64,000 nucleotides of DNA, from contig NC_087117.1 in NCBI RefSeq assembly GCF_963855985.1, positions 873,001 through 937,000 on the forward strand. The letters are read 5' to 3'. Shown one piece after another: positions 1 to 10,827 of the stretch; position 1 is the stretch's first letter; each line of letters starts with the position of its first letter. The position numbers were made by a program, and so were the translations under genes. The notes under the pieces were generated by a model, which worked only from the letters and a program-made list of their open reading frames with translations, had not been told where the DNA came from and ran no database searches. Source of the DNA: Ostrinia nubilalis (Eukaryota; Arthropoda; Insecta; Lepidoptera; Crambidae).

Positions 1-60
1 GCAGGCGAGTTGTAGATCGCAGTTTAAAAGATTAATGTCTAGGAAATACCTTGTGAGTCA
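1..60 (+). repeat. Fragment of a dispersed repeat also present near 28083
   Basis: The first 60 bases match 28083-28140 (GCAGGCG, GATCGCAGT, AAAAGATT blocks in the same order). No coding content is seen. It is likely the tail of an unclassified LINE or SINE. Confidence 0.45.
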
Positions 61-111
61 CTGAAATTTTCCCGAACACTAAGATCTGGGTCTCATCAAG
101 GCGAGAGTGTT

Positions 112-252
112 CAGGCTTCCCACTCGGTGGACCGACGATCTGGTAACGGTCGCGGGAACCGGGAACCATCTGGATGTGGGCTGCACAGGATCGGTCGTTG
201 TGGAAATCCTTGGGGAAAGCCTTTGTCCAGCATTGGACAGCATTTGATTGAA
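112..252 (+). mobile_element. RTE-like LINE, 3' end fragment
   Basis: This is a decayed C-terminal reverse-transcriptase piece: GGACCGACGATCTGGT encodes the WTDDLVKV block, followed by the GTCCAGCA.TGGAC block and a GAAACGA tail. The family recurs about twenty times in the window in both orientations, always 5'-truncated, as expected for target-primed reverse transcription. Confidence 0.75.
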
Positions 253-860
253 TGAAACGACATTTGACCCAAAAACATACTTAAATAAATTACGACAGAA
301 AACGAACAGGCTAACACTAAATTATTTAAATATGAAACGAAAATGTTTCAATTAGGTATAAACCTATTCGCATGGACCATTTTTAATTTTTTCGTAGTAA
401 AGGACTGCTAATTTCTCTTCACAAATGAATGTTGTGCTAAAATAACATACCCTAATTAAATCATTACAAACTTCGTTATGTTGAAAAAAAGTTTTTATAA
501 TAAAGTGGCGCCCAAGTTTTATTTTGGTTTCTAGACCAACTTTTTTTAGATGGAACCTGTTAAAATCTTTTTATCCGACTGCGTCAGAAGGAGGGTTATG
601 TTTTTAGATGGTATTGATTAGTTAATTAAAAATATAATAGGTATTATGGCATCCTTGAAAGAAAGTTACCTGTTGAAAATATTTTTTTACCAATTTATAC
701 AATGAAAAACATACCGTGGCCGAATAGCAGCAGTCCACCAAAATAACGAACACGGCGAACAGCACGTAAACGCGGGAAACGGGCGCCATGACGGGATATC
801 TGACAGCTGCTGAGCAAAGATGGCCGACCTGAAAAAAAATGAAATAATTTTATGAGAACT
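253..860. other. Gene-free AT-rich stretch
   Basis: AT-rich sequence with long T runs. No supported ORF, splice-site pair or repeat was recognised. Confidence 0.6.
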
Positions 861-1062
861 GACGGCCGAAGGGGCAGCAAGGTTCTGGAGTGGAGGCCGC
901 GTACCGGAAAATGCAGCGTAGGACTACCTACAAGGTGGACCGACGACATCTTAAATGTTGTAGGAAAGCGCTGGATGCAGGCCGCTACCACAACCGGTCA
1001 ACATGAAAGTCATTGAGGGAGGCCTATGTTCAGCAGTGGACGTTCTACGGCTAAAATGACAA
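861..1062 (+). mobile_element. RTE-like LINE, 3' end fragment
   Basis: Contains the GGGGCAGCAAGGTTCTGGAG, GGTGGACCGACGA and CAGCAGTGGACGT blocks of the LINE C-terminus and 3' end. The reading frame is broken, so it is a pseudogene copy. Confidence 0.75.
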
Positions 1063-1088
1063 ATTTTGTAGAAACCGACAAAATTGAC

Positions 1089-1142
1089 ATACATGATGCG
1101 TGCTGCGTTCACTTCGACCTGACCGCAGACCGCATTCAGTGT
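1089..1142. repeat. Short repeat shared in inverse orientation with 14416-14478
   Basis: The block CATGATGCGTGCTGCGTTCA...GACCGCAGACCGCATTCAGTG is the reverse complement of 14416-14478. Both copies lie directly beside an RTE-like fragment, so it may be an inner part of that LINE or a SINE that travels with it. Confidence 0.4.
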
Positions 1143-1880
1143 GTTCAATCCTTTAAACTATAATTTAATTTATTAAATCAAGTCACAAAGCCCAACGACA
1201 ATAAAACACTCAATACCAAGATTAATTTCTTATTACGACGCTCATATTTTGGAGCCCCGCTGAGCACAGCGGTCGGCTTTATTATGGGAATATGCCTGAA
1301 GAATAAAATAAATATTATTCAGCCTCTGAAATTCAAGAAATGTTCTCAAAGAACAAGGAGGTTCTAATTTTCACGCTATTTTAAGTTCCGACGAAAAAGG
1401 AAGTATTTAATTTAATATTTTAAAATCTCAACTCAATTTAAATTATAGATTGAACTTCAATATTTAACAATAAATAATCATTCAACTAAAATACGTTTAT
1501 TAATGAGTTACATTAATTAATGTCTTACTATTTTAGTTGAAATGGAACGCGAAAGTTTAAAATCTTAAAATAATCATTCACTTTAGTTTAGATAAGACAT
1601 AGATTAAGAAAAAAATAGCGATAATTAATTAATTTTAAATTTAAAAAAAAAATTGAATTGTCAGGTGGGAATCGAACAAAGGATTTATTTTTCAAGTTAT
1701 TTAAATAAAAAAAATGCTTGTTACCTTTCCCCCTTAATAAGAAGTGATACACCCTAGTTGAACTCCTAAATTGTCATTTAGTATGGAAATGTCGTTTAAT
1801 CCGGGGTTCTTCCTAGGCGTAACTTTTTATTCATAAGGGGTGTTCAATAAGATACTAATTTATTTTTACCATCTGTAATA
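1143..1880. other. Gene-free AT-rich stretch
   Basis: Very AT-rich. One less AT-rich patch is near 1250-1320. No ORF, splice-site pair or recognised repeat. Confidence 0.55.
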
Positions 1881-2076
1881 TTGTGTTTGTTCCGGCGTTT
1901 CTTCTCAGCACTTGCCATATGTTTGTCTCGAAGCGCTGGTAGGGCCCAAAAGATAAGGAGACATGTAAAGTGCCCCATAAGGGCTACCTTTTCTTTTTTT
2001 ATATTTACTATATTTGACGTTCATAAGTGCCACTTGTGGTCTAAACTGAATAAATATTTTTGATTTTAATTTTGTA
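1881..2076 (+). mobile_element. SINE-like repeat with (AAAAT)-type tail (family B)
   Basis: Carries CTTCTCAGCACTTGCCA, CGAAGCGCTGGTAGGG, and a tail CTGAATAAATATTTTTGATT. The same order recurs near 8500 (minus), 12968, 14655 (minus), 15520 (minus), 33425, 35062 (minus) and 36400. No coding capacity; an internal RNA polymerase III box was not confirmed. Confidence 0.6.
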
Positions 2077-2548
2077 AGGTCGTGCCAATAAATAAATAAT
2101 AAAAATCACGAAACTAAAGTACCTAGACGTTACATGTCTTCAAAAAGCAGCTACCAAATTGGTAGAGGGCAAGTTAAACTCAAAAGTTAAGCGCTCATTG
2201 CTAATATTGTTAACTAACTTAACTCCGTTGATTGCTATCCACCTGCTAAATAAACTGCCAGTTAAATGCGTTACGAGTTTGTCCTTTCGATCAATTAGGA
2301 GAGTTCTATCCTACAGTTCGGGTAATTGTGTAAATAACTGAGTTTACAAAGAGTTTTACACAGACATAAAAAAGTCGTGAAAGTAATTTATTTTCTGCTA
2401 TTTAGGTTTCGTAAAGCGCTTTAAACGTCATAATATTACTTCAATAATATTGCTTTGGGACTATAATGGGACCAATACTTGAAGAAGCAGCGCAAGAAAC
2501 TTGCACCAAGTCAGTCCTATCCCGTCTGGCCAGCAGCGTGGGGAGTGT
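2077..2548. other. Gene-free stretch
   Basis: AT-rich sequence with only short chance ORFs and no recognised repeat. Confidence 0.5.
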
Positions 2549-2877
2549 TTTTATTTATCCACAACGAGGAAGCTCTTGGCCTGTATCTCACCGGATGGTA
2601 AGTGATGATCAGGCCGAAGGTGGAAGCGAGCTTCACCCGGAATCCTCAACCACAGAGGAACTGGCTATCTCACCTCTAACTGCCGGAACACAACAATGCT
2701 GTTAACATTGTTGTTATGGCGACAGACTTAGGTAAGATGGTGGTAGCGAGCCAGGCGGACTTGGAACAAGCCCTACCACCAACCAAACCAAACAGAAAAT
2801 TCTGCCCCCACTGGGAATCGAACCCGGGATCTCTGTGTCTGAAGCAGGTGGTCTAACCACTAGACCACAGAGGCGGT
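2549..2877 (-). mobile_element. tRNA-derived SINE, near full length (family T)
   Basis: Read on the minus strand it opens with a tRNA-like head (GCCTCTGTGGTCTAGTGGTT A-box region, GGGTTCGATTCCC B box), then a body with CAACAATGTTAACAGCATTG, and ends with CCTCGTTGTGGATAAAT. It is collinear with 35690-36003. The head resembles a tRNA, but the acceptor ends do not pair, so it is a SINE and not a tRNA gene. Confidence 0.8.
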
Positions 2878-3027
2878 GTAGGCCAAATCCTCAATTTGCC
2901 TCTGGTAAATTAGATAGTCGTGATCCTGCAGTGGAGACTAAATGACCTGATGATGATGCCCTTAACTTAAAGAGTTTAAACTGCTCTTGCTTGCTGTCAA
3001 GCAGTAGACCCTTCGAAACTCCTCCTA

Positions 3028-3182
3028 TGTTCTTCTGATTAATTTCGTTGCGGGTCCAATGACAGTTTAACTTTCCCCCGGGACAAACTTGACCTTCACT
3101 GGTTGGATTATTGGCGGTCAAACTGTAGATCCTGGCTACACAGGAGTTGCAGCGGTGAGAGCGAGAGGTGGGAATAGTCCCG
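3028..3182 (+). repeat. Dispersed repeat family R
   Basis: About 150 bp with CCAATGACAGTTTAACTTTC, TGGCGGTCAA.CTGTAGATCC and TGGCTACACAGGAGTTGCAG. Copies lie at 13233-13346 (minus), 21062-21205, 24070-24223, and split at 40378-40443/42924-42967. The minus strand is open over most copies (IPTSRSHRC.SCVARIYSL), but no function is recognised. Confidence 0.7.
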
Positions 3183-3616
3183 TAATTTGTATTTTTTATG
3201 AAAACAGCTGTTTGTGAGACTTTCTCCCTAATTGCAAACGCTTCTGTAAGTATAATGATTTTCCATTTATTTGTAATAATATTATCTCCATTTCCATGCA
3301 AATCGGTGATTTTAGATCGATCCGATAAAAACGAATGGGTTTGAGAGCTTTTTTTCGGTAATTTGATCAGACCTACTTGATTGAACTTTACGTAAGTAAA
3401 CATAAAGAAAGCTTAGTTTTATAGTTAACACTGTGGTAATTTAAATAAATAAATACCTATAGGAAACTGGTTGAACGATGTATTCCTATGGGTTACTTCC
3501 TAAAATTGTTACGTTCATATTGCGAAAACCGGAACTATTATAGTAGAACAAAATTCTGGCACACAATTTCTAATTTATAGCCTGTGAAATTAATTTTCAC
3601 TAGCTTCAATTTTCCT
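3183..3616. other. Gene-free stretch
   Basis: AT-rich. A 170-codon minus-strand ORF spans 2891-3403 but is half repeat R and has no recognised domain, so it is not annotated as a gene. Confidence 0.5.
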
Positions 3617-3786
3617 GGCAGCAAGGTTCTGGAGTGGAGGCCGTACCGGAAAACGCAGTGTGGTCGTCCACCCACAAGGCGGACCGACGATCTCATAAAG
3701 GTAGCAGGAAGGCGCTGGATGCAGGCGATGTGAAAATCATTGGGGGAGGCCTATGTTCAGCAGTGGTCAGTCCTGTGGCTAAAATA
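3617..3786 (+). mobile_element. RTE-like LINE, 3' end fragment
   Basis: CAGCAAGGTTCTGGAGTGGA, GGCGGACCGACGATCTC, GGGGGAGGCCTATGTTCAGC in order. Closest to the subfamily ending in AAATGATGATGA. Confidence 0.75.
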
Positions 3787-4220
3787 ATGATGACTTCTAG
3801 CCTATTATAATATCAGTGCCACACCTACTTCTGGAAACACCGCGTTATTACAAGTATTACACCCAAATTGCTATGACATCTACATTATGGCAATTGTTTT
3901 ATTACAGCCTGTAATAAAATTTATGACAAGGCGAGCCACGCAATACTATCTTATTACGGTAATACTAAATATTATGACAAGTAAACAAGTCGTAAGGGCC
4001 CTTTCCTATGGCACTCCAGTTTTGCGGAATCCTGCATTACAGGATATCTGACAATCCCGATTTTGCGGTATTGCAAAAAACGTACCATGCAGGACGTTGT
4101 ACTAATGGGAACAAGTCTACTAAAAATTACTTGGAATTAAACAGGATCCTGTTTTTGCTGGTCCAGTTTAATGAAAACCCGTTTTTTCCTATAAATCTTC
4201 TAAATATACTATAATATAAC
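3787..4220. other. Gene-free stretch
   Basis: AT-rich. A 68-codon ORF (4008-4214) has no recognised features. Confidence 0.5.
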
Positions 4221-4221
4221 T

Positions 4222-4422
4222 CAAAGGTGACTGACTGACTGACTGACTGACATAGTGATCTATCAATGCACAGCCCAAACCACTGGACGGATCGGGCTGA
4301 AATTTGGCATGCAGGTAGATGTTATGACGTAGGCATCCGCTAAGAAAGGATTTTACGATACTCCACCTCTAAGGGGGTAAAACGGCATCCACGCGTACGA
4401 AGTCGCGGGCGGCCGCTACTTA
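4222..4422 (+). mobile_element. Non-autonomous Helitron-like element
   Basis: Starts with a (GACT)n run, then GATCGGGCTGAAATTTGGCA, CTCCACCTCTAAGGGGGTA and the 3' end TACGAAGTCGCGGGCGGCCG. Sister copies at 7911-8123, 8124-8318, 18506-18689, 23050-23247 and 43925-44101 (minus). Several end in CTAG followed by T after a GCGGCCGC hairpin, the Helitron rule; this copy has a decayed end. Confidence 0.6.
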
Positions 4423-4616
4423 TAATCTAGTTTTGACTGCAGGTTTGTCTGCGCGAATTGCTATTTGCCAAAGAAAGTCTTCCAGGCTGTAGTAATATCG
4501 AAGATAAGCTTTATTTTTAATTGAAAAACCAGAAAAAATAACTAGAAATGTTTGTGAAATACTCATTGCGTATTGTGTTATAATGGACATTAGACGAAGA
4601 AGGTACACTTATTTTT

Positions 4617-5385
4617 TAACCGACTTCAACAAAAGGAGGTTCAATTCGGTTGGTATAATATTTTTTTAACATGGCGTCGTGCGGTTTGATTAAGGGTTTG
4701 ATAGTGTTGGAATCGCACGAAAAAGAAATAATCCACCATTATTAAAAGAAACTAAATCAAAACTGCCACACGCTCCACTTTTCCGCTTAAGGGCATTTCT
4801 ACTGTACGGTGTATTTTTTCTCAATTCGGTGCTAAAATTTATATTTAGTTTTTTAAGTAGTTTCAATACAAAAAAATAAATGTTACTCCATTCTGAATGT
4901 AAAAATAGCATTGTCACTAAATATTGTTAAGTGGTTTATGAGAAATGTTAAGCATCGAATTGAGAGAGCACTGAATTGAGAAAATGAATCACGGAATTGA
5001 GAAATGAATCTCCAAATATAAAAATCGCTCCGCAAACTTAGAATTGATGACATTATGAAGTAATACCTAATGTATTTCAATAATTAATATAATAAATACT
5101 TAAAACGTTTTGATATCTGATTGCTGGTCTATTATTTAGATGGTTCATTTTAGGTTTATGTGTCTGAAATACTAATGGAATAAAACAAAAATCCTAATCA
5201 ATATGTTTATTTTTTTAATAAGGAACTATAATAAATTCTTAATTTTTATATATTATTTTAATTTTATTTAAATAAAACAAATAAAGACATAACACAGGGT
5301 CTCTTTGTTTATTTATTCTTAACCTTAAACATAAAACAAATATTGCAAAACCCAAGAGCTAGATTATATCGGACGTCAGTTTGTA
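4617..5385. repeat. Left part of a region with repeated GGAATTGAG motifs
   Basis: Contains an ACCGACTTCAACAAAAGGAG fragment (repeat family also at 35216 and 55753), then scattered copies of CGGAATTGAG or its reverse complement near 4819, 4960, 4972 and 4992. The motif resumes near 6468-6875, across the LINE fragment. No gene seen. Confidence 0.4.
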
Positions 5386-6262
5386 CACGATTAAAATGGC
5401 ACTCAAATAGCTGAAATACAACAAGGCACCAGGTGTTACGTTACGGCATTATAGCTGAGCTTCGCCGGTACTAAAGGCTCTACAGAAGCAGTTCAATTCC
5501 GTCATTCTCGAAGAAAAAACGCCTCCGGCATGGCACAGAAGTGTGGTGATAGCATTATAGACTCATCTCACTTATAAGGCGTGTTTACAAGCTGTTTTCG
5601 AGAGTCCTTACGAATCATCTCGCTCGCAGACTCAACGACTTCCAGTCTTCCGAACAAGCTTGTTTCCGAAAAGGCTTTAGTATTATGGTACACACACAGG
5701 TACGCTACGGCAGATTATACAGAAGACCAAGGAGTCGCGATATCGGGGATGATATCGGAGTCATGGCCTCCGTAGAGCCTTTCAACAAGTGGGTCTCAAA
5801 ATGAACATGGACAAGACAAAAATCATGTCAAATGTCCGTGTTGCACCCACTCCTCTGAAGGTTGGAGACTACACTCGAAGTTGTTGACAATTGTGTATAC
5901 CTGGGACAAGAGTCCAGATAGTTAGGTCCAACTTTGAGAAAGAGGTCTATCGCTGAATTCAACTCAGCTAAGCATCGATCGGGAAGCTTCGCTATTACGT
6001 CTGAAATACCGCAGCGTCTTAAGACAAAAGTCTTCTACCAGTGTGTGTTGCCAGTGATAATGTATGGATGTGAAACTTGGTCGCTTAAAGTGACCGGCAT
6101 AGTCCGTAAAATTGCATAAATCAAGTAGCAGTGGGCGGGGCACATAGCTCGTACAGATAATGTCTGTAGGGACTGAAAAGTTGTCGAGTGAACCACGGAC
6201 CAGTGAGCAGGCCCCCACTAGGTAGACCGACGATCTGGTGAAGGTCGAGGGAAGAACCTGGA
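5386..6262 (+). pseudogene. Degenerate RTE-like LINE reverse transcriptase and C-terminus
   Basis: Frame-broken translations show KYNKAPG near 5410, VYKLFSRVLTNHLARRL near 5583 (RT thumb-side region after the conserved PISLLS block), VYLGQ near 5895, and QRLKTKVFYQCVLPVIMYGC (6012-6070), ending in the WTDDLV-type block near 6222-6240. This order matches the insect endonuclease-reverse transcriptase family. Multiple stops and frameshifts show it is dead. It is one of the two longest LINE copies here, the other being 58321-59360. Confidence 0.75.
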
Positions 6263-7330
6263 AGAATTATTTTAATAAGATAGCAATAGCAGTGTTTTTT
6301 TTTTAATGAAACCTTAAAAAAATAGTTTTATTGTCTTCTGTCCAATTACTGGTACGGTCCAATGATTGGTAGTTCACCCTATTATTATGCTCTATTGATT
6401 TCATTATTATTTTAAGTTACACAAACAATTTATAGCACAATAAAAGTATCTATTTTCATTTAATGTCAATTCGGTGTACGTGTTTTCTCAATTCGATGCC
6501 CCATATTCCGCGGAATTGAGATCCACGGAATTGAGGAAAAATCACATTTCATCAAATTCCTACTCGAAAATATTATAAATTACAACGATTTCTACCAAAC
6601 GTAATGGCAGATATCAGTTAAATACTTAATTAATTCAGCAGTAATCTCATTAAATACTTCATGAACATTATTAATATCGCACACCGGTTTGAGAAATGAC
6701 CAGTGACCAAAAATTCTGAGTGATTTCAAACCTCTGAAAAATGCTCCTCAAAGCGACTGATCCCTCTTTTATACTGCTCGACCACTCGAGTGCAACTGCT
6801 AGTTTATGGGAATCAGGCGTGGGTGTTCGTATTGTTCGTTGTTAGTGATATAGGAGCACAAAAGTAAAAATCACGGAATTGAGGCACACACGTCGGACAA
6901 AATTTAAATGTGTTACTGTATTAAAACCCAAGGACTTGCAATAAAGAAACTCATTTATATAGCTTTATTAACTATCCCTTGTTCTGTGAATGTGGGTTTC
7001 ATAATGGGGAAGTTATTATTTCAAAAGTAATGAAGCAAAAACGAGTTAATTCTGGAAACCGGACACTCCATTTTAGGCCAAATTTCGCCCGTTTTTGAAC
7101 TTTCGGATTTTTTCAAGGCGAGATGTAAAACCTGACGGTCTTCTAAATATGCTCTCCATCAAGTCAAGAGTTCTATAAATACGTGTGATTTTTTTCAAGT
7201 CCGTACTTCAATTTTAAAGGTACTTTTTTCGCCCCAGTAGGTCGATCGGTCGTCCCCGTAGAAATGCCCTTAACACACTTATTTAAAAAGTCTATAAAAC
7301 GAGAGAGAGAGAAATAAAATAATGTTAAAT
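6263..7330. other. Gene-free stretch with GGAATTGAG motif copies
   Basis: AT-rich. Motif copies near 6468, 6487, 6511, 6526 and 6871. No ORF with recognisable content. Confidence 0.5.
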
Positions 7331-7332
7331 TC

Positions 7333-7575
7333 GTAGGAGAACCAAAGTAACCGACATAGCCCGCAGCATTGCTAAAATCAAGTGGCAGCGGGCAGGGCAC
7401 TTAGCTCGCAGAGCTGATGGCCGCTGGGGCAGAAAAGTTCTCGAGTGGCGACCACTGGCCAAGACGTAGCGTGGACAGGCCTCCCACTAGGTGGACCGAC
7501 GATCTGGTGAAGGTCGCGGGAAGCACCTGGATGAGGGCGGGACAGGCCGTTCTGGAAATCCTTGGGGAGGTTTTC
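7333..7575 (+). mobile_element. RTE-like LINE, 3' end fragment
   Basis: Encodes, with breaks, the VTDIARSIAKIKWQRAGHLA block, then GPLGQKSSRVATTG and the WTDDLVKVAG block. The 3' tail is lost after TTTTCCAG. Confidence 0.8.
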
Positions 7576-7910
7576 CAGTAATGGATTTGAAGTAATTTAT
7601 GAGTTTCTTTTTTACAGAGGTCCTACTGATACCAAACTATTTCATGGCAAATGAGTTGCCTGAAGATATTGTGGTTTGATTTTAAACGAAAGAGAACAAA
7701 CGCAACAATAATTGTGTTTCAATGTATATTTTCCATTAAAAACTTGATTGCAACGTGAGGTTCGCGATGCAATTGGAAGTAAAAAATATTATTCATTGTA
7801 CACTATTTATTTTTCATATTGTGGAGCCTTTTATATTTCTGTTATTGTGAAACTGATTACCTACAAAATAATATATAGAGATATTCCTACTTCCCTTCAA
7901 GTAATCCACA

Positions 7911-8123
7911 TCTATAAAAGCGAAAGGTCACTGATTGAGTCACTGATTGACTGACTCACTCACTCATCACGAAATCTCAGAAACTACAAGTTCTAGGAGT
8001 CTCAAATTTTGCATGAGGGTTCTTTTTAGACCGTAGGTGCTCACTAAGATGGGATTTTGCAAAATTCAACTCCTAAGGGGGTAAAACGGATTCCACGCGT
8101 ACGAAGTTGCGGGCGGCCGCTAG
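7911..8123 (+). mobile_element. Non-autonomous Helitron-like element, first of a tandem pair
   Basis: Begins A|TCTATAAAAGCGAAAGGTCA and ends GGGCGGCCGCTAG|T, so it shows the Helitron signatures 5' TC, 3' CTAG preceded by a GCGGCCGC hairpin, and insertion between A and T. It has no coding capacity. The next element begins at the following base. Confidence 0.7.
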
Positions 8124-8318
8124 TCGATATAAAAAGTGAAATACCACTCTCTGATTAATCACTAAGTCTCAGAAACTAAAGCACCTACCAACTTGAAATT
8201 TGGCAGGTAGGTTCCTTAAAGGGTAACAACCATCCGCTTAGAACAGATTTTTACGAAACTCCACCTCTAAAGGGGGTAAAACGGGATCCACGTGTACGAA
8301 GTCGCGGGCGGGCGCTAG
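8124..8318 (+). mobile_element. Non-autonomous Helitron-like element, second of a tandem pair
   Basis: Starts TCGATATAAAAAGTGAAA exactly after the CTAG of the previous element and ends GGGCGGGCGCTAG|T. It shares the CTCCACCTCTAAAGGGGGTA block but is diverged, so the two belong to related subfamilies rather than being a duplication. Confidence 0.65.
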
Positions 8319-8499
8319 TTGTACTATGTTCCCCCAAATTCGTCCCACTGGACTTCATTATAATACAATAGAATGCCTTATCAAAGGCTTGGGAGCGCAT
8401 GTTTTATTAACGACCGATTATTAGCTTATCTGAGATTTAAACTACAATACTGGTCTCAGGCATGATTCGGCCATTTTAACTGTGCTAGAGAATCCTTTC

Positions 8500-8641
8500 A
8501 AATCAATTCAAATAGTTTATTCAGTACCCAGGGCGCTAAACGTCCCAAATGTAGCCTCCCCTGCCACCATTTCTGGGCAACACATGGGCTGGTGCTGAGA
8601 AGAAGTGGCGGAAGAAACTCAGTCATCTCTAACCGTATGAA
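8500..8641 (-). mobile_element. SINE-like repeat, family B
   Basis: Reverse complement of the family B order: tail block AATTCAAATAGTTTATTCAG at left, CCACCATTTCTGGGCAACAC and GGTGCTGAGAAGAAGTGGCG at right. Confidence 0.6.
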
Positions 8642-8936
8642 AGTGAACACTTTGAGAAAAAACTTTAAGAAAAAGTGAAATGGTGGTCGTATGTGCTCAT
8701 AGGTCCCTTTAAAAACTGTAACCTAACTAGTTGACTACGGAAAAAAATATTAAAAGAACACAACCGTAATTCAATTGTAACAAAGATTCGACCTGTTGCG
8801 AACTTTTTGGCTACTTTGGGTGTCACAATTATTTGACGCTGATTCAAAATAGACATGACCTTTACGATATCTTAATCTGGCTTAGTGACAACAATTAGTT
8901 AGATTTATCAATTAATTTGATTATTAATTTGATGAC

Positions 8937-9105
8937 TAAGCGACGATTAGTACGGTGAAGGTGTCGGACTGGCCGACTCGTGATCCGAGGAACGCAGGTT
9001 CGATCCCCGCCACCGCTCGACTATTGTGGTGAGCCCACGTAACACATAGGTATTTAGCTTACCACGAGGGATTAACGGGATTATTATTCATTTGAATAAA
9101 AAAAA
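8937..9105 (+). mobile_element. tRNA-derived SINE, second type
   Basis: A tRNA-like head (GGTGTCGGACTGGCCGACT with B box GCAGGTTCGATCCCCGCC) is followed by a short body and an A-rich tail (AATAAAAAAAAAACTT). The acceptor stem does not pair, so it is not a tRNA gene. Confidence 0.65.
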
Positions 9106-9132
9106 AACTTAGACATGACAGAATATCAGAAA

Positions 9133-9366
9133 CTAGCTGTGCCCGCGACTTCGTACGCGTGAAAATAGTTTGAATAATATTTCCCGTTTTTGCAACATTT
9201 TTCTTTACTGCTCTGCCCCTATTAGCTGTGTGTTGTTGTTATATAGCCTAAAGCCTTCCTTGATAAATGGGCTATCCAACATAAAAATATATTTACAAAT
9301 CGGACCAGTAGTTTCTGAGATAAGCGCAGTTCAAACAAACAAACTCTTCAGCTTTATAATAATAGA
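9133..9366 (-). mobile_element. Helitron-like element, CAGCTAGT-ending family
   Basis: On the minus strand it ends TTCACGCGTACGAAGTCGCG, GGCACAGCTAG|T, and opens TCTATTATTATAAAGCTGAA. Carries the common block TACTGCTCTGCCCCTATT (plus sense). Copies at 13705-13945 (minus), 30139-30185 (fragment), 32700-32785 (fragment) and 38030-38170 (plus). Confidence 0.65.
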
Positions 9367-9380
9367 CAAGTATGAATAAC

Positions 9381-9527
9381 TAGTATTCACAAACATTACT
9401 ATGAGGTCTCACAGTGCGCGTGGACGCACAGGGTGACACACAAACCAATCACAGACCTCTATTCAACTGTGCGTTTGATTTGCTACTTTAAGCAAACATC
9501 GTTTGTGAATACGGGCACGGGCGTTAT
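9381..9527. mobile_element. MITE, CGTATTCACAAAC family
   Basis: Palindromic ends GTATTCACAAAC and GTTTGTGAATAC frame a conserved core with CACAGTGCGCGTGGACGCAC. Six copies in the window (12626, 20381, 24272, 28346, 39706). No coding capacity. Confidence 0.7.
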
Positions 9528-10332
9528 TAAGTTAACATAAAATGTTATCCCTACTTACAAGTATGGTGACAGGGCATTTTTATGTGGTTTTAATGGAACT
9601 CCCATGTTGTGGTGATGCGATACAAGATGCAACACAAATGTGCATGTAAAAATATAATATTAGCATGTATAATAAACTAAGTATCAGTACTAGTTTTAGA
9701 TCGCGGTTTTTCCCGGATTAATTTTGATATGCCATGGGTTTTGCTTACACTTTCATTGGTTTTAATTCTTTTTCTATAGGTAATAAAAAAGCATCTCTTT
9801 TAATATAACACTTTTTCAGTGAAATTATTGTCAAAATCTGTCCAGCCGTTTTGGAGATAAGCAAGTGCAGATAGAGAAAATGTTGTAGAAAATACCTACG
9901 ATTGAAAGTTTTAAAAATAATTGTTTTGCATTAAACTTTATTATTTGTACCTAATGAAGAAAGATAATAATAATTCTGCAAAATCTACACTTTTATAGGG
10001 AGTTTTCAGAATTAATTTAAATTATTTTAAGGGACTTTTTTGTAAAAAATATTCTTCTTCTCCGTCACAATTATCCTCAAATTAAAATTCTTTACAAGTT
10101 ACGTAGGCTCATAGCCCACTTCTACACATCCCAAACACAACTAGTCCACTGCAAATCAAAAACTATCCTAACATCAAAAAAATCCCCCAAATTCAAAGTC
10201 AAATGTCAATAATTCTTCATTTGCGTCGACTATTAAAAATACTGCTTACAAATCGTCAAATACTAAAAAAAATCTCTCTCTCATGGAGCCTTTACACGTC
10301 TAATCTCCACACAGAAACAAATATCCACTTAC
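9528..10332. other. Gene-free stretch, possible first intron of a minus-strand gene
   Basis: AT-rich. It lies immediately downstream, in minus-strand sense, of the leader exon at 10333-10381. No coding exon was found in it. Confidence 0.4.
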
Positions 10333-10414
10333 CTGGACTTCTTCCGGGAAGAATGGACACTGTACCTGGACTCCAAAGACTGAATGCAGGCGTCGGGAAC
10401 GCGCCTGTTATATA
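10333..10414 (-). promoter_or_regulatory. Orphan core promoter and 5' leader exon
   Basis: Read on the minus strand: TATATAA (10414-10408), then the arthropod initiator TCAGT (10383-10379) about 31-33 bp downstream, then a 49-base leader ending CAG|GTAAGTGG with the donor at 10332. The leader has no ATG, so it would be a non-coding first exon. No coding exon of the gene is recognisable to the left. Seen in sequence: box spacing and donor. Inferred: that it is active. Confidence 0.55.
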
Positions 10415-10827
10415 GGGAACCGTGGGCACGGGACAGGGGACGAATGGAGTCGGTACCATCCACGCGGGGATGAAAAATATTTTGAGAAAACAATTGCAGG
10501 CAGCGTGAAGGGAAAAAATAATGTTAGCCAGGTAAAACTATTTATTTGTATATTATTGTAACTATGTATTTTTATTTATTTTGTAGACACACATTGTCTG
10601 AAAAAGTTTTATTTTATTTGAGTGTAGGTTTTTATCTATGGAACTAAGTGAAGAGATATTTTAATACCCTCGTCGTTTCGGTCAAATTATCACCGTGAGA
10701 TAAATCTTTCTTTTTTACACTTTTATAAAGGGAAAAAGACAGACAACGTAGTTTATTCTTATCTATGAAGAGACATATTATCGGTCACGGTGACAAAAGT
10801 CACCGGAGCGCGCGCGCCTTTACGTAA
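10415..10827. other. Gene-free stretch before the minisatellite
   Basis: No ORF or repeat recognised. A GCGCGCGCGCC run is near 10809-10819, at the edge of the array. Confidence 0.5.

Noticed and set aside
2806..2876. tRNA gene (minus strand)
   Set aside because: A and B box-like sequences are present, but the acceptor ends do not pair and the head is followed by a SINE body with sister copies at 35690 and 50918.
2891..3403. 170-codon minus-strand ORF as a gene
   Set aside because: Its C-terminal half is repeat family R, the rest is AT-rich with no domain, and no splice or promoter signals support it.
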